From Yersinia frederiksenii ATCC 33641 (lineage in GTDB: Bacteria > Pseudomonadota > Gammaproteobacteria > Enterobacterales > Enterobacteriaceae): 64,000 nt of DNA. Location: positions 4,079,886 to 4,143,885 of the forward strand of contig NZ_KN150731.1 of the NCBI RefSeq assembly GCF_000754805.1, written 5' to 3'. Every line of letters starts with the position of its first letter. Position 1 is the stretch's first letter. Position numbers and translations under genes: made by a program. The notes beneath the pieces were generated by a model. The model searched no databases, was not told the DNA's origin, and saw nothing but the letters and a program-made list of their open reading frames with translations. Below are positions 9,649-20,308 of this stretch, piece by piece.

Positions 9649-11013
9649 TTAGGCGGTGTTAACCAACTGCTCCAACTGACTACGATTGGTCTTTTTCGTA
9701 TCAACTTTCACGTAAGCACTCCGTTCTGCCGTCACCACCACCGCTTCTGTGACTCCCGGTTGGGCTTTAATCCGCTCTTCTAATGCCGAGTCTTTGACCG
9801 CCAATTCTGACAACGTAATTCGCAGGCTACTGACATAAGGGGGTTCCTGCATCGTGGTGCTGACGGCAAACCACACCAGCGCGATAACCGCTCCGGCGGC
9901 AAATACCATGCTTGCCCCTTCCATACCAAATATCCAACCGCCTAAACTCCCGCCGATAGCCACGCCAATAAACTGGCTGGTGGAGTAGATCCCCATTGCC
10001 GTACCTTTATAACCCGCCGGAGATTCTTTGCTAATTAATGAAGGCAATATCGCTTCCATGACATTGAAGGCGATAAAGAATAGCTGCACACCGGCAATGA
10101 TGACCCACAGCTGTTGCCCGGCTGACCACAGCATCACTTCGGCGGCAAACAGCACGGCGACACAGCCCATGAAAACCTGCTTCATGCGGCGCTTGATTTC
10201 AGCATAGATAATGAATGGCACTACGGCGGCGAACGAGACCAACATCGTCACCAGATAGACAATCCAATGCTGGGCAGGGGCTAATCCGGCACTGGCCATA
10301 ATTTGTGGTAAAGCCACAAAGCTCGACATCAATAAGATATGCAGGCACATGATGCCAAAATTGAGTTTAAGTAGCCGGCTGTTGTTGAGAACCTTACTCA
10401 CACTGCCTTTGACGATACTGGACTCGCGGTTAAGTACATGCCGCTCAGCATCAGGTACCACCGCTAAAGTGACGACAATACCTAATAATGCCAGTATGGC
10501 TATACCCCAGAACAGGGCATGCAGACCAAAGGCATGAGTGACTATTGGCCCAATAACCATCGCGATAGCAAAGGTGATACCAAAACTGACGCCAATAAAT
10601 GCCATTGCTTTGGTGCGGTTTTGTTCTCGTGTCAGGTCAGATAATAGTGCCATGACCGCGGCAGCAATTGCACCAGAGCCTTGCAATGCCCGACCCAGAA
10701 TGATGCCCCAGATAGAATCACTCAGTGCCGCAATCACGCTACCTAACGCAAAAACCAACAAACCGCCGACGATCAGGGGTTTGCGACCAATTTTGTCGGA
10801 AACTAGCCCAAAGGGAATTTGGAAAATGGCTTGAGACAGACCGTAGATACCAATAGCAAGACCAATCAGTGCTTCACTGGCTCCAGAAAGTGCCATGCCA
10901 TAGGTGGTGAGAACCGGCAGCACCATGAACATGCCAAGCATGCGCAAAGAGAAAACCGTACCTAGCCCCCAAGTCGCCCGAAGCTCTAGCGGAGTCATTT
11001 TATTGTCGTTCAT
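9649..11013 (-). CDS. yajR: YajR, MFS transporter with C-terminal ferredoxin-like domain
   Basis: Twelve-helix major-facilitator transporter in the inner membrane, 454 residues as in E. coli YajR, whose structure is known but whose substrate is not. Motif A reads GLVSDKIGRKPLI (about residue 70). The last 65 residues form the cytosolic ferredoxin-like 'YAM' domain (from about EERIKAQPGVTEAVVV) that marks YajR among drug-efflux-like MFS proteins. The ATG at 11013 is preceded by GAGGTGGTA; a GTG two codons upstream is less likely. Confidence 0.94.
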   Translation of the reverse strand: MNDNKMTPLELRATWGLGTVFSLRMLGMFMVLPVLTTYGMALSGASEALIGLAIGIYGLSQAIFQIPFGLVSDKIGRKPLIVGGLLVFALGSVIAALSDSIWGIILGRALQGSGAIAAAVMALLSDLTREQNRTKAMAFIGVSFGITFAIAMVIGPIVTHAFGLHALFWGIAILALLGIVVTLAVVPDAERHVLNRESSIVKGSVSKVLNNSRLLKLNFGIMCLHILLMSSFVALPQIMASAGLAPAQHWIVYLVTMLVSFAAVVPFIIYAEIKRRMKQVFMGCVAVLFAAEVMLWSAGQQLWVIIAGVQLFFIAFNVMEAILPSLISKESPAGYKGTAMGIYSTSQFIGVAIGGSLGGWIFGMEGASMVFAAGAVIALVWFAVSTTMQEPPYVSSLRITLSELAVKDSALEERIKAQPGVTEAVVVTAERSAYVKVDTKKTNRSQLEQLVNTA

Positions 11014-11136
11014 TACCACCTCAGAAAAACCAATTGCACTATTGTAATGATGTTAACGTCAACCGGTAAATCTATTGATGTTTAGAATGTATTACAGGCG
11101 AGTTTTAAGATAACAGCAGGGTAGGGCAGAAATAAA

Positions 11137-11164
11137 AAAATGGCTGTCAGAAACAGCCATTTTT
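11137..11164 (-). terminator. Terminator of the cyo operon
   Basis: TGGCTGT-CAGAA-ACAGCCA is flanked by an A-run on the left and a T-run on the right. In the minus direction it sits 19 bp after the cyoE stop and has a good U-tract. Confidence 0.88.
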
Positions 11165-11182
11165 ACATCAATAGGGTTGAAA

Positions 11183-12070
11183 TTATCCGACGTAAGTCAG
11201 TAATCCCGTCGAGGAAGGGACATTGAAATCAACCGACATCATGACGCTCAATGACGTAATGGCAATGATAGAGAAGACAAAGAGTTTTCTCGCCCATACG
11301 ATGTCATTGGTTGCTTTGTAGCCGCGCAATGCCATTCCCAGCCACCAGACACTTACCGCCGCAGCAACAACCAGATATTTATAACCGGCATAGCCACTTA
11401 AGGTTAGCATCAAGGTCGCGACCATAAATGCCAAAATATAAAGGGTAATATGGTTTTTGGTGACCGATATTCCTTTTATCACCGGCAGAACCGGGATATT
11501 GGCAGCTTGATAATCCTTAAAACGGAAAATCGCGATGGCATAAGAGTGCGGCATTTGCCACAAGCTGAAGATAAGCAGCAGGATCAATGCACCCATATCG
11601 AACTGCCCGGTAACAGCACAGTAGCCAATCACCGGCGGTGCGGCACCTGACAAGCTGCCAATCAACGTGCCGTAGACTGATTTTCGTTTCATGTAGAGGC
11701 TATAAACCCCGACATAGATAACGAAACCAATGACTGCCAGCATCATTGCTAATAGATTGGCGGCGACGTAGAGCAACAGCATGCCAGCAATACCCAGTAC
11801 TGATGCATAAATCAGGCTCACTTTCGGATCGATAAGCCCTTTCACCAGGACACGATTCTTCGTTCTCTCCATGATACGGTCGATATCACGGTCGATATAG
11901 TTGTTAAAAACACACCCGGAGGCAACAACTAACGAGACACCGAACAGGGTGGCGAGAAAAAGGGGGTAATCAATCACGCCTTTGGAAGCGAGGAGAAATC
12001 CCCCAACGACAGAAATTAAATTGCCGAAAATAATTCCTGGTTTAGTTACTTGCAGGTATTGCTTAATCAT
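11183..12070 (-). CDS. cyoE: CyoE, protoheme IX farnesyltransferase (heme O synthase)
   Basis: Membrane prenyltransferase that converts heme B to heme O for the CyoB binuclear centre. 295 residues with about nine hydrophobic segments. The two aspartate-rich motifs of the UbiA superfamily are [10 protein letters not shown] (about 72) and the conserved [13 protein letters not shown] region. The start is the ATG of [12 protein letters not shown], matching the E. coli protein; an in-frame ATG seven codons upstream would overlap cyoD. Last gene of cyoABCDE. Confidence 0.97.
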   Translation of the reverse strand: MIKQYLQVTKPGIIFGNLISVVGGFLLASKGVIDYPLFLATLFGVSLVVASGCVFNNYIDRDIDRIMERTKNRVLVKGLIDPKVSLIYASVLGIAGMLLLYVAANLLAMMLAVIGFVIYVGVYSLYMKRKSVYGTLIGSLSGAAPPVIGYCAVTGQFDMGALILLLIFSLWQMPHSYAIAIFRFKDYQAANIPVLPVIKGISVTKNHITLYILAFMVATLMLTLSGYAGYKYLVVAAAVSVWWLGMALRGYKATNDIVWARKLFVFSIIAITSLSVMMSVDFNVPSSTGLLTYVG

Positions 12071-12083
12071 CACATGCAGCTCT

Positions 12084-12416
12084 TCAGTCAACCATCATAT
12101 TGATGTTGAGGTTGTACATAATCCAGAGTGAGCCCACAACAACGATTGCGATAATCATAGCGGTGAACAGGAACGCCACCAGATTCCAACGTTCTTCGGA
12201 CGATCCATTCATATGCAGGAAGTACACTAAGTGCACAATAATCTGCACTACGGCTAAACCGACCACTGTGGCCAGAATAGTCGTATGGGAGGCGGTGCCG
12301 CTCATCACCATAGCAAATGGAATAACTGTCAGAATGACCGACAGAATGAAGCCAATAAGATATGACTTCAAGCTACCGTGGCTGGCTCCACCGTGAGTAG
12401 TTGTTGGATGACTCAT
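12084..12416 (-). CDS. cyoD: CyoD, cytochrome bo3 ubiquinol oxidase subunit IV
   Basis: Small membrane subunit (110 residues, three helices) that helps assemble the cytochrome bo3 complex. The cytoplasmic N-terminus is rich in His, Ser and Thr ([14 protein letters not shown]). The ATG overlaps the cyoC stop by one base (TAATG), a coupled start. The open frame extends 27 codons upstream inside cyoC and is not used. Confidence 0.96.
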   Translation of the reverse strand: MSHPTTTHGGASHGSLKSYLIGFILSVILTVIPFAMVMSGTASHTTILATVVGLAVVQIIVHLVYFLHMNGSSEERWNLVAFLFTAMIIAIVVVGSLWIMYNLNINMMVD

Positions 12417-13030
12417 TACATGGCTCCTAACAGATAGACAACGGTGAATACGCAGATCCAGACCACGTCCAAGAAGTGCCAGAACAAGCTCAGGCACATC
12501 AGACGGGTACGGTTCATCTCATTCAGGCCGCGTTTTGCTACTTGGATCATCATAATGATGATCCAAACCAGGCCGGCAGTAACGTGAATACCGTGAGTGG
12601 CAACCAGAGCAAAGAAGCTGGACAGGAACGCACTGCGATCCGGGCCGTAGCCTTCTGCAATCAGGTGGTGGAACTCATAGATTTCCATTGCCACAAAGCC
12701 CAGACCGAACAGGAAAGTCAGACCTAACCAGGTGTTTACCTGGTTTTTATGGCCTTTATTCATGCCCAGCATAGCGATGCCGTAAGTAATACTACTGAAC
12801 AGTAACAGGAAGGTTTCGACCAGAACAAAGTTCAAGTCGAAGATATCCCTACCGGAAGGACCGCCAGCGGTCCCGTTTACCAGCACTGCATAAGTTGCGA
12901 ACAAGGTCGCAAACAAAATACAGTCGCTCATCAGATAGATCCAGAAGCCGAATACTTTCGTTGCTCCTGCATCGTGATGCCCATGCTCTACATGGGCGAC
13001 GTTGTGGTTAGTCAGAGTTTCAGTTGACAT
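12416..13030 (-). CDS. cyoC: CyoC, cytochrome bo3 ubiquinol oxidase subunit III
   Basis: Five-helix heme-copper oxidase subunit III of 204 residues, inner membrane. It keeps the conserved core [12 protein letters not shown] and the E. coli-like sequence [18 protein letters not shown]. It overlaps cyoB by 11 nt and cyoD by 1 nt, so the operon is tightly coupled. Confidence 0.97.
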   Translation of the reverse strand: MSTETLTNHNVAHVEHGHHDAGATKVFGFWIYLMSDCILFATLFATYAVLVNGTAGGPSGRDIFDLNFVLVETFLLLFSSITYGIAMLGMNKGHKNQVNTWLGLTFLFGLGFVAMEIYEFHHLIAEGYGPDRSAFLSSFFALVATHGIHVTAGLVWIIIMMIQVAKRGLNEMNRTRLMCLSLFWHFLDVVWICVFTVVYLLGAM

Positions 13031-15011
13031 GATTCACGCCTGCTTTGCTGATTTGTTCATGATGAAGATCTTCAATGCGCTCAACTTCTGCAACCGGCAC
13101 ATAGTAATCAACATCCTCGTCGAAGCTTTTCACAATCCAGGTCACAATCATGCCGACGAAGCCAACGATGGCCAGCCACCAGATATACCAGATCATGGCA
13201 AAGCCGAAGATCAAGCTGAAGCCAGCAATAATCACACCTGCACCGGTATTCTTCGGCATGTGGATTTCTTCGTATTTCGCTGGGCGTTTGTACGCTTCGC
13301 CTTTCTCTTTCATATCCCAGAATTCGTCACGGTCAACAACTTCAGGCACGACAGCGAAGTTATAGAACGGCGGTGGGGAAGAGGTAGACCACTCCAGCGT
13401 ACGGCCACCCCATGGGTCACCAGTCAGATCGCGGTTTTGCTCGCGGTCACGAATACTGACGAACACTTGGATAACCTGACACAAGATACCGCAAGCAATC
13501 AGTGCTGCACCGCCCGCTGCCACCATCAACATCGGATGGAACTCTGGGTTGATGTCTTGGCTCAGACGACGGGTCATACCCATAAAGCCCAGCACATACA
13601 ACGGCATAAAGGCGACGAAGAAGCCAATTATCCAGAACCAGAATGCACGGATACCCCATTTCTCATTCAGCGTAAAGCCGAAGGACTTAGGCCACCAGTA
13701 AGTCAGACCCGCGAAGCAACCGAATACCACACCGCCGATAATCACGTTATGGAAGTGCGCAATCAGGAACAGGCTGTTATGCAGTACAAAGTTTGCACCC
13801 GGAACGGCGAGCAGTACGCCAGTCATCCCACCGATAGAGAAGGTGATGATAAAGCCAACGGTCCATAACATTGCGGAGTTAAACTGAATACGGCCTTGGT
13901 ACATGGTGAACAACCAGTTGAAGATTTTCACCCCTGTAGGGATGGAAATGATCATCGTGGCTATACCGAAGAAGGCGTTAACGTTGGCACCGGACCCCAT
14001 GGTGAAGAAGTGGTGTAGCCAAACAATAAACGACAGGACGGTAATCGCGATGGTTGCCCAGACTAAAGAGGTGTAACCAAACAGACGTTTTCTTGAGAAG
14101 GTCGCGGTCACTTCGGAGAACACACCGAATACCGGCAGAACCAAAATGTACACTTCCGGATGGCCCCAGGCCCAAATCAGGTTGATGTACATCATCATGT
14201 TGCCACCCATATCATTGGTAAAGAAATGGGTGCCAAGGTAGCGGTCCAGTGTCAGTAACGCGACGGTCACAGTCAGGATCGGGAAAGAAACGATAATCAA
14301 AATGTTGGTACACAGTGCTGCCCACGTGAAGACAGGCATCTTCATCATCGACATGCCAGGCGCACGCATTTTCAAGATAGTCGCGAAGAAGTTAACACCG
14401 GTCAGCAAGGTCCCTAAACCAGAAATCTGTAGACTCCAGATCCAGTAATCGACCCCGACACCTGGGTTGTACTCTTTACCTGACAGTGGCGGATAAGCCA
14501 ACCAACCGGTTTGCGCGAATTCACCGACTCCCAGAGAGATGTTGATTAACACCACCCCGACGACAAAGAACCAGAAGCTCAGTGAGTTCAGGAACGGGAA
14601 GGCAACGTCACGAGCACCGATTTGTAGCGGTACGACCACGTTCATCAAGCCGACCACAAAAGGCATCGCCATGAAGAAAATCATGATAACGCCGTGCGCG
14701 GTGAAAATCTGATCATAGTGATGAGGCGGGAGGAATCCGGCCTCACCCGCAGAAGCAAGTGCTTGCTGGCTACGCATCATGATGGCGTCGGCAAAACCAC
14801 GCAACAGCATGACCATGGCGACCAGAATGTACATGATACCGATTTTCTTATGGTCGACCGACGTCAGCCATTCGCTCCATAACCATTTCCATTTGCCGAA
14901 ATAGGTCAGGGCAGCGACCAATGCCAGCCCACCCAAAACAATTGCAGCAACGGTAACCATAATGATTGGTTCGTGTAGCGGAACCGCATCAAGTGTTAAT
15001 TTTCCCAACAT
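13020..15011 (-). CDS. cyoB: CyoB, cytochrome bo3 ubiquinol oxidase subunit I
   Basis: Catalytic subunit of the proton-pumping terminal oxidase: it oxidises ubiquinol and reduces O2 to water. 663 residues. The heme and copper ligands are visible: [12 protein letters not shown] for low-spin heme b, WGHPEVYI with the cross-linked His-Tyr of CuB, WLHHFF with two CuB histidines, and [12 protein letters not shown] with the heme o3 and heme b histidines. The start [11 protein letters not shown] matches the family; the gap to cyoA is 4 nt. Confidence 0.98.
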   Translation of the reverse strand: MLGKLTLDAVPLHEPIIMVTVAAIVLGGLALVAALTYFGKWKWLWSEWLTSVDHKKIGIMYILVAMVMLLRGFADAIMMRSQQALASAGEAGFLPPHHYDQIFTAHGVIMIFFMAMPFVVGLMNVVVPLQIGARDVAFPFLNSLSFWFFVVGVVLINISLGVGEFAQTGWLAYPPLSGKEYNPGVGVDYWIWSLQISGLGTLLTGVNFFATILKMRAPGMSMMKMPVFTWAALCTNILIIVSFPILTVTVALLTLDRYLGTHFFTNDMGGNMMMYINLIWAWGHPEVYILVLPVFGVFSEVTATFSRKRLFGYTSLVWATIAITVLSFIVWLHHFFTMGSGANVNAFFGIATMIISIPTGVKIFNWLFTMYQGRIQFNSAMLWTVGFIITFSIGGMTGVLLAVPGANFVLHNSLFLIAHFHNVIIGGVVFGCFAGLTYWWPKSFGFTLNEKWGIRAFWFWIIGFFVAFMPLYVLGFMGMTRRLSQDINPEFHPMLMVAAGGAALIACGILCQVIQVFVSIRDREQNRDLTGDPWGGRTLEWSTSSPPPFYNFAVVPEVVDRDEFWDMKEKGEAYKRPAKYEEIHMPKNTGAGVIIAGFSLIFGFAMIWYIWWLAIVGFVGMIVTWIVKSFDEDVDYYVPVAEVERIEDLHHEQISKAGVNHVN

Positions 15012-15015
15012 CGTT

Positions 15016-15972
15016 TTATTCCTCGGCTCCGGCGTGAGCGGCGTGTTCGCCCATATCCATGCCCTGGCTCATATCCATACCTTTATGGGTATCATCGCCT
15101 TTCTGGTGCATGTTCATATCACCCATAAACTTGCCAATAATTCCTTTAAACATCTCCGGTTTAACACTGGAGAAATACTCAACCGGGTTATTTTCACTCG
15201 GCTCAGCCAGTTTATTGAAATCGTCAGTCGTATTCAGGGTATTCGGCGATTTTTTCACCTGTGCGACCCACTGGTTGAAGTCTTCCTGCGTTGGTGTCGC
15301 GATCGCAGTGAATTTCATACCAGAGAAGCCTTTGCCACTGAAGCTGCTGGAAATACCATTGTATTTACCGGCTTCGTTGGCGATCAGATGCAGTTTGGTT
15401 TGCATCCCGGCCATCGCATAAATCTGCCCGCCTAACTGAGGAATAAAGAACGAGTTCATTACTGAGTTGGAAGTGATTTTGAAGTTCACCGGAACATCAG
15501 TAGGGAAAGCCAGTTCATTTACTGTAGCAATACCTTGTTCTGGATAGATAAATAGCCATTTCCAGTCAAGGGAGACCACTTCAATGGTGATCGGTTCTTT
15601 GCCAGCCACTTCAAGCGGTTTGAACGGGTCAAGTTCGTGGGAGGTTTTCCAGGTTATCGTTGCCAAGATAGCAATGATAATGATTGGAACAGCCCAAACA
15701 ACAAGCTCAATTTTGTTGGAATGGGACCAGTTTGGGGTGTAGGTCGCACTTTTGTTGGACTCGCGGAACTTCCATGCAAAAGCGAACGCCATAAAAATAA
15801 CCGGAATAACGACGATCAACATTAAACCGATAGCTGTCAGTATCAGTGTTTTCTGTTCGACTCCGATTGCGCCTTTGGGATTCATCAATACCATATCGCA
15901 ACCACTAAGCATTACTGTGGCTGCTAATAAAGACAACATACCCATATTTTTAATGTATTTCTTAAGTCTCAT
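15016..15972 (-). CDS. cyoA: CyoA, cytochrome bo3 ubiquinol oxidase subunit II (lipoprotein)
   Basis: Subunit II, 318 residues. A lipoprotein signal ends in LSGC (Cys25), then two membrane helices and a periplasmic cupredoxin fold that lacks the CuA ligands, as expected for a quinol oxidase. The C-terminus is unusually rich in Met, Asp and His ([19 protein letters not shown]), a tail that could bind metal, though that is only a guess. It is the first gene of cyoABCDE; the promoter must lie in the 360 bp upstream. Confidence 0.97.
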   Translation of the reverse strand: MRLKKYIKNMGMLSLLAATVMLSGCDMVLMNPKGAIGVEQKTLILTAIGLMLIVVIPVIFMAFAFAWKFRESNKSATYTPNWSHSNKIELVVWAVPIIIIAILATITWKTSHELDPFKPLEVAGKEPITIEVVSLDWKWLFIYPEQGIATVNELAFPTDVPVNFKITSNSVMNSFFIPQLGGQIYAMAGMQTKLHLIANEAGKYNGISSSFSGKGFSGMKFTAIATPTQEDFNQWVAQVKKSPNTLNTTDDFNKLAEPSENNPVEYFSSVKPEMFKGIIGKFMGDMNMHQKGDDTHKGMDMSQGMDMGEHAAHAGAEE

Positions 15973-16299
15973 CTAACGACCTCAATTACAAAAGGGCTCT
16001 ATTGTCGTTTCATGTGTGCGGGCATTTTACGGGAAGGTTGCAGGACTGTAAACATGCTTAAGATTCTGTCAGCGGCTTGTTGACACTTTATGTTAAGGGG
16101 GTCACAGATGTTGCCATGCGTGACAATTTACTAATAGCAACAATATGTTGGCGATGGTACCTGGCGGGAAAACAGCGGATGTTAAGGAAAAACAACGGTA
16201 ATTAGTGTTTTATTCACGGGAAATACTGATTTTAAATTAATACGTAGACTTATTTTATGTAAATAATATGTGATGCCAGAGTAAATTAAAATATATTTT
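15973..16299. promoter_or_regulatory. Upstream region of the cyo operon
   Basis: About 330 bp without a gene. It must hold the cyo promoter on the minus strand, in E. coli controlled by ArcA, Fnr and iron regulators, but I could not place convincing sites. No supported ORF. Confidence 0.4.
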
Positions 16300-16322
16300 G
16301 GGGTGCTATAAATAGTCACCCC
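16300..16322 (-). terminator. Likely terminator after the OmpK-like gene
   Basis: GGGGTG-11 nt-CACCCC begins 13 bp after the stop codon on the minus strand and is followed there by AAAATATATTTT. The tail is AT-rich rather than pure T. Confidence 0.6.
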
Positions 16323-16334
16323 TGAATCATTTAG

Positions 16335-17114
16335 CTAGAAATTATATTTAACCGAGTAAACGATAGCTTCTTGTAAGAAATCTTCACCCAATTTGTTATA
16401 AGCATAACGGTACTGAATACCTGTGGTGAATTGTTTAATTGGTGTCCACCAAAGTGCAATAGCACCATTTACCCCGTTGCGGCCACCATTACCTGCGGCA
16501 TAACGTTCTGCACGGTTAAACTCCAATTCATTCCAGTTAGTGATGCTGAAATTTTCATCGAATGCGGTAAAGTCATAACCTGCGACCCAACCCACTACAT
16601 AGCCGTTGTTGCCTGAATAATAGGTTTGATCAACATAGTGCAGCGCCACGAAAGGTTTCATCCACACGCCCGCTACCGTGGCGTTATAGCCGATACCATA
16701 CAGAGTATTCACTTCGTGGAAGTTGCTGTAATTGTTACCTTCAGCACTCGGCAGTGAGTAAGTGCCATAAAGATGGCCATAAAGGTTGAAACCGGAATCA
16801 CCTAAGTAATAGCGACCTGTCGTTTTGAAGGTATAGCGTTGGTTGTCACCTGGTTGTGCCGTTTTTGAATTAAATGGGTTCTCTAAATCAAAGAAGCCAT
16901 AGACCTCGCCCCAGCTATAACCTGCACCACCTTCCAACTCAATATAGGCAAAGTCATCTTTGTGTGAAGAGTTACCTGATTTATGCGTAGTACTGCGAGT
17001 CCAGTCAAGGTAGTTCATGCTGATATTAGCAAATCCCCACTGGTATTCAGCTTGTGCGGCGGGAGCCATCGTGACCGCAGTCAGCGCGGCTGCGCCGATA
17101 AGAATTTTACGCAT
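16335..17114 (-). CDS. OmpK/Tsx-family outer-membrane channel
   Basis: Outer-membrane beta-barrel of 259 residues. The signal peptide runs MRKILIGAAALTAVTM...AAQA, then the mature start EYQWGFANISMNYLDWT, typical of the nucleoside-specific Tsx/OmpK family. The protein ends in Phe (VKYNF), the usual BAM-recognised terminus. The ATG at 17114 starts the signal peptide; 25 upstream in-frame codons do not fit a secretion signal. By family it would pass nucleosides, but specificity cannot be read from sequence. It is a single gene inserted between cyoA and ampG, a place with no counterpart in E. coli as I recall it. Confidence 0.85.
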   Translation of the reverse strand: MRKILIGAAALTAVTMAPAAQAEYQWGFANISMNYLDWTRSTTHKSGNSSHKDDFAYIELEGGAGYSWGEVYGFFDLENPFNSKTAQPGDNQRYTFKTTGRYYLGDSGFNLYGHLYGTYSLPSAEGNNYSNFHEVNTLYGIGYNATVAGVWMKPFVALHYVDQTYYSGNNGYVVGWVAGYDFTAFDENFSITNWNELEFNRAERYAAGNGGRNGVNGAIALWWTPIKQFTTGIQYRYAYNKLGEDFLQEAIVYSVKYNF

Positions 17115-17352
17115 AAATGCCTCTGTGTAGTTGAAAGATGTCAGGAGAAACAAAAGGACACAGTCCTTAACAAAAAGTGCGCACATCATAGTCCCAGAGC
17201 ACGAAAGGATAAATAGTTGAAAGTGATTCAGATCTCGTTTTGTGAATAAAATTTTGCAAGTGTTGCTTTAAATTGTGAAGTAACTCAATAAATGTACTGG
17301 TGGAGTGTCAAAGATTGGATGATGTGAGGTTGTTTGTCTGACTGATAAATAC

Positions 17353-17379
17353 AAAAAAGCCGGCACAAGTACCGGCTTT
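17353..17379 (-). terminator. Terminator after ampG
   Basis: AAAGCCGG-8 nt-CCGGCTTT with a run of T on the minus strand, starting 20 bp after the ampG stop codon. Confidence 0.88.
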
Positions 17380-17398
17380 AGTAAATCTAGCTAGTTTA

Positions 17399-18877
17399 TT
17401 AGGCTAATTTTTCTCGCCTTAGCGCGAGATAATCCAATACGCCACCCAGAACCATACCGATGACACTGAGCTGAATACCTCGCAACAGTAGTATATCGGC
17501 CACTTGTGGCGCAGCAGTCCAATCTAGTGCATTGCATATCAGTAAAATCAGCCAGGCAGCTAATAAAATGCAGCCAATTGTTAAAAAGCGTAGCGCCCAA
17601 CGGTAAGCTGTTTTAAACGCAGTGCGAGGCATGAATTCGTCTGTTTTCTGAGTGTGTTCCAATGTCTGACGACAGATATAGAGCAGAATTAACCCAGGAA
17701 TCGCCGCAGCAATAGAGAACAGATAGAACAGAGGCCAGCCATGAGTCTCAACAAACCAGCCAGCAATTGGGCCAACATAGACTCGACCTACTGCGGATAA
17801 AGCTGATAACAAAGCAAATTGTGTAGCAGAGAACGATTTGTTACAGAGCGTCATCAACAGTGCGACGAAGGCCGCAGTCCCCATCCCACCGCACAAGTTC
17901 TCCAGGAAGATGGCACTCCCCATGGAGAATATATTCTTATCAGTGATGGATAACAGCCAGTAACCAATATTGGAGATGGCTTGTAAAATCCCGAAAATCA
18001 TCAATGCCCGAAATAAGCTTATGCGCTGCATTAACAGGCCGCCGTATAGAGCACCAATAATCGTGGCAATTAATCCCAACGTTTTATTGACCAGGCCGAC
18101 TTCACCGGCATCAAAACCTACCCCACGGATCAGGAACGTAGTACTCAGACTGGCAGCAAAGGCATCCCCCATTTTGTACAGCACGATAAGCAGCAAGATT
18201 AGCCACGCATTATTACGGCCAAAGAAATCACGTAAGGGTTCGACGATCGCTTGTTCTAAGGTTTTTGGAGGGGCAATTCGAATAGCAGGCTCAGGAGCAA
18301 ATAAAGTCGCAAACACCCCAATTAACATGAGCCCGGCCATCAGCCAGTAGGTCGATTGCCAGCCAAGATAACGGTCGGCTATCCATAGTGCCAAACCACC
18401 GGACACCAACATTGCTAGGCGATAGCCTAATACAGAAACTGCCGCACCGGTTCCGCGCTCTTCAGCGGTGAGTAAATCGGTTTTATAAGCATCAAAAACA
18501 ATATCTTGCGATGCAGAACAGAATGCAACCAGCACCGCGATAGCTGCCAGCCACCATAAATGTTTAGCCGGTTCCATAAAGCCCATGGCGATAATGGCGA
18601 CAATTAATAACAATTGGCTAATTAACAACCAACCGCGTCGGCGGCCAAGAAATGAGGGTGTGTAACGGTCCATCAACGGGGACCAGAGGAACTTAAAGAC
18701 GTAGGCCTGACCGACCAGAGAAAAAATACCAATAGTTTTTAGATCGACGTTTTCAACCGTCATCCAGGCTTGCAGCGTCCCGCCGGTAAGAGCTAAAGGG
18801 AGGCCGGAAGCAAATCCCAACAAGAGAAGAACTAGAGAGTTGCGCTGGGTAAAAAGGTTCGAATAGCGATTGGGCAT
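17399..18877 (-). CDS. ampG: AmpG, muropeptide (GlcNAc-anhydroMurNAc peptide) permease
   Basis: Inner-membrane MFS-type transporter, 492 residues, that brings cell-wall turnover products into the cytoplasm for recycling; in species with inducible AmpC it is needed for beta-lactamase induction. Full-length resemblance to E. coli AmpG, including GFASGLPLALTGGTLQAWM, LWSPLMDRYTPSFLGRRRGW and GVGFDAGEVGLVNKTLG. It lies 80 bp downstream of yajG on the same strand, the conserved yajG-ampG pair. A short GC stem (CCCC-ATGTGC-GGGG, about 18897-18910) lies in the gap. Confidence 0.96.
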   Translation of the reverse strand: MPNRYSNLFTQRNSLVLLLLGFASGLPLALTGGTLQAWMTVENVDLKTIGIFSLVGQAYVFKFLWSPLMDRYTPSFLGRRRGWLLISQLLLIVAIIAMGFMEPAKHLWWLAAIAVLVAFCSASQDIVFDAYKTDLLTAEERGTGAAVSVLGYRLAMLVSGGLALWIADRYLGWQSTYWLMAGLMLIGVFATLFAPEPAIRIAPPKTLEQAIVEPLRDFFGRNNAWLILLLIVLYKMGDAFAASLSTTFLIRGVGFDAGEVGLVNKTLGLIATIIGALYGGLLMQRISLFRALMIFGILQAISNIGYWLLSITDKNIFSMGSAIFLENLCGGMGTAAFVALLMTLCNKSFSATQFALLSALSAVGRVYVGPIAGWFVETHGWPLFYLFSIAAAIPGLILLYICRQTLEHTQKTDEFMPRTAFKTAYRWALRFLTIGCILLAAWLILLICNALDWTAAPQVADILLLRGIQLSVIGMVLGGVLDYLALRREKLA

Positions 18878-18957
18878 GTGAGACCTACATACTCCACCCC
18901 ATGTGCGGGGCAGAGCATTCTGTTAAGCAGTAATAATGATGCTAAGCAAATAGCAGG

Positions 18958-19536
18958 TTAGCGAGCATTTTGCTTGATAAAGCTACTGACGCTGGTGTCC
19001 TGCGCCATATCCGCAATAACATCGCTTAACACGGTATTGACGGCATTAGTGATTTTTTCGTTGGTTGCAGTAAATGCACCCTGAACGTTATAGCTGGCAC
19101 GATAATTCTTCACCTGCTTATTGCCGTTTTTCGCGGTAGCGGTAATAGAAATATCGGCTTTGGTGGTGATGTTGTAACGCAGATTGCCTTCTTGCACATC
19201 GGCATACAGTTGATTTACAACGATTTGCAGGTCAACTGGTGCATTAGTACCAATCATATAACCACGAGCAGTCATTTGTTTTTCAAGCACTTCTTGTAAC
19301 AGGAAGCGCAGATCACGTGATGGGGTTAACACCACCAGTTGACCATCACGATTGACTTTAGCCAGTGCAGAATCTTGACGCTGGTCAGCCCCATTAATGC
19401 TGATAGTAATCCCCATTAACGTCGGGTCTTGTGGCGGTAATACGACTTTCGGGGTGACATTCAAGGTGTTGTTACTGGCAGCACAACCCGCCAATATAAA
19501 AACAGCCAACAGTGGGAAAAGAATTTTCTTTAGCAT
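18958..19536 (-). CDS. yajG: YajG, conserved lipoprotein
   Basis: 192-residue lipoprotein of unknown function; the lipobox FILAGC gives a lipidated Cys near position 18. It closely follows E. coli YajG (INGADQRQDSALAKV, LRFLLQEVLEKQMTARGYM, YRASYNVQGAF). I chose the ATG of MLKKILFPLL; a GTG two codons upstream is also open. It is upstream of ampG in the same operon and divergent from bolA. Confidence 0.93.
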   Translation of the reverse strand: MLKKILFPLLAVFILAGCAASNNTLNVTPKVVLPPQDPTLMGITISINGADQRQDSALAKVNRDGQLVVLTPSRDLRFLLQEVLEKQMTARGYMIGTNAPVDLQIVVNQLYADVQEGNLRYNITTKADISITATAKNGNKQVKNYRASYNVQGAFTATNEKITNAVNTVLSDVIADMAQDTSVSSFIKQNAR

Positions 19537-19883
19537 GTTCACTTTCTCAATAGTTATGGAATTTTTTAATAATCAGAGCGGGGTAGCAGCCATGTTATTT
19601 TGCGAGTTTGCAGTTGCGACATCATAGCACCGCGATGGATTGGTGGAAGATCCCGAAGAAGAGAAATTCACCAAAAAATACAATTTCCTGCCAAGTTTCC
19701 TCCTATTTAATATGAACACCTTACAAGTTAGCTTTTCACTGACTATCAGATGAGTCCGTTAACCTAAACTGCTTGAGTTGAGATATTCAGGATATTTTGT
19801 ATCTGAAATGTTATAAAACAGCCAAAATCAACTAATATTGCAATAGAGAGTAGGCAGTTTTCTGCCTCAGCAGTAAGGAGAGC
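19537..19883. promoter_or_regulatory. Divergent yajG / bolA region
   Basis: About 350 bp of AT-rich DNA holding promoters for yajG (minus) and bolA (plus). Before bolA a clean ribosome site TAAGGAGAGC precedes ATGATG. No ORF supported. Confidence 0.45.
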
Positions 19884-20207
19884 ATGATGATTTTGATTCG
19901 AGAACAAATTGAAGAAAAACTAAAAGTGGCCTTCGAACCGGATCATCTGGAGGTAATCAATGAAAGTTACCGCCACAATGTTCCTGCCGGATCTGAAAGT
20001 CATTTTAAAATTGTGATCGTCAGCAATAAATTTCAAGACCAACGTTTTTTAAGCCGTCATCGGGCAATTTATAGTGTGTTGGCTGATGAGCTGGCAAGCA
20101 CGGTGCATGCGCTGGCCTTACATACTTACACCCAGAAAGAATGGACTGGATTACAAGATACGGTACCTGCCTCACCGTCATGTCGTGGCGCGGGGACATT
20201 GGCTTAA
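19884..20207 (+). CDS. bolA: BolA, morphogene / stress-induced regulator
   Basis: 107-residue class II KH-like protein. In E. coli it is induced in stationary phase, affects cell shape and envelope gene expression, and pairs with monothiol glutaredoxin GrxD in [2Fe-2S] binding. The conserved helix-turn-helix-like patch [17 protein letters not shown] and the histidine of ALALHTYT are present. Two consecutive ATGs follow TAAGGAGAGC; either could start. Confidence 0.95.
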   Translation: MMILIREQIEEKLKVAFEPDHLEVINESYRHNVPAGSESHFKIVIVSNKFQDQRFLSRHRAIYSVLADELASTVHALALHTYTQKEWTGLQDTVPASPSCRGAGTLA

Positions 20208-20289
20208 TCTGCGAGCGTAATCAAATCCAAACTGGATAACAGTAGTAATTCTGGTCTGATTTAGGGTATTAGTAGGTGAGAATTTTGCG

Positions 20290-20308
20290 AGCGGCCTATA
20301 GGGCCGCT
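20290..20308 (+). terminator. Likely terminator after bolA
   Basis: AGCGGCC-TATAG-GGCCGCT followed by TCTGTTTCTGT, 82 bp after the bolA stop codon. The tail is T-rich but interrupted. Confidence 0.65.

Noticed and set aside
13002..13868. 288-codon open frame on the plus strand opposite cyoB
   Set aside because: Antisense shadow of a strongly conserved gene; the translation is rich in His, Asn and Thr without a domain and has no ribosome site.
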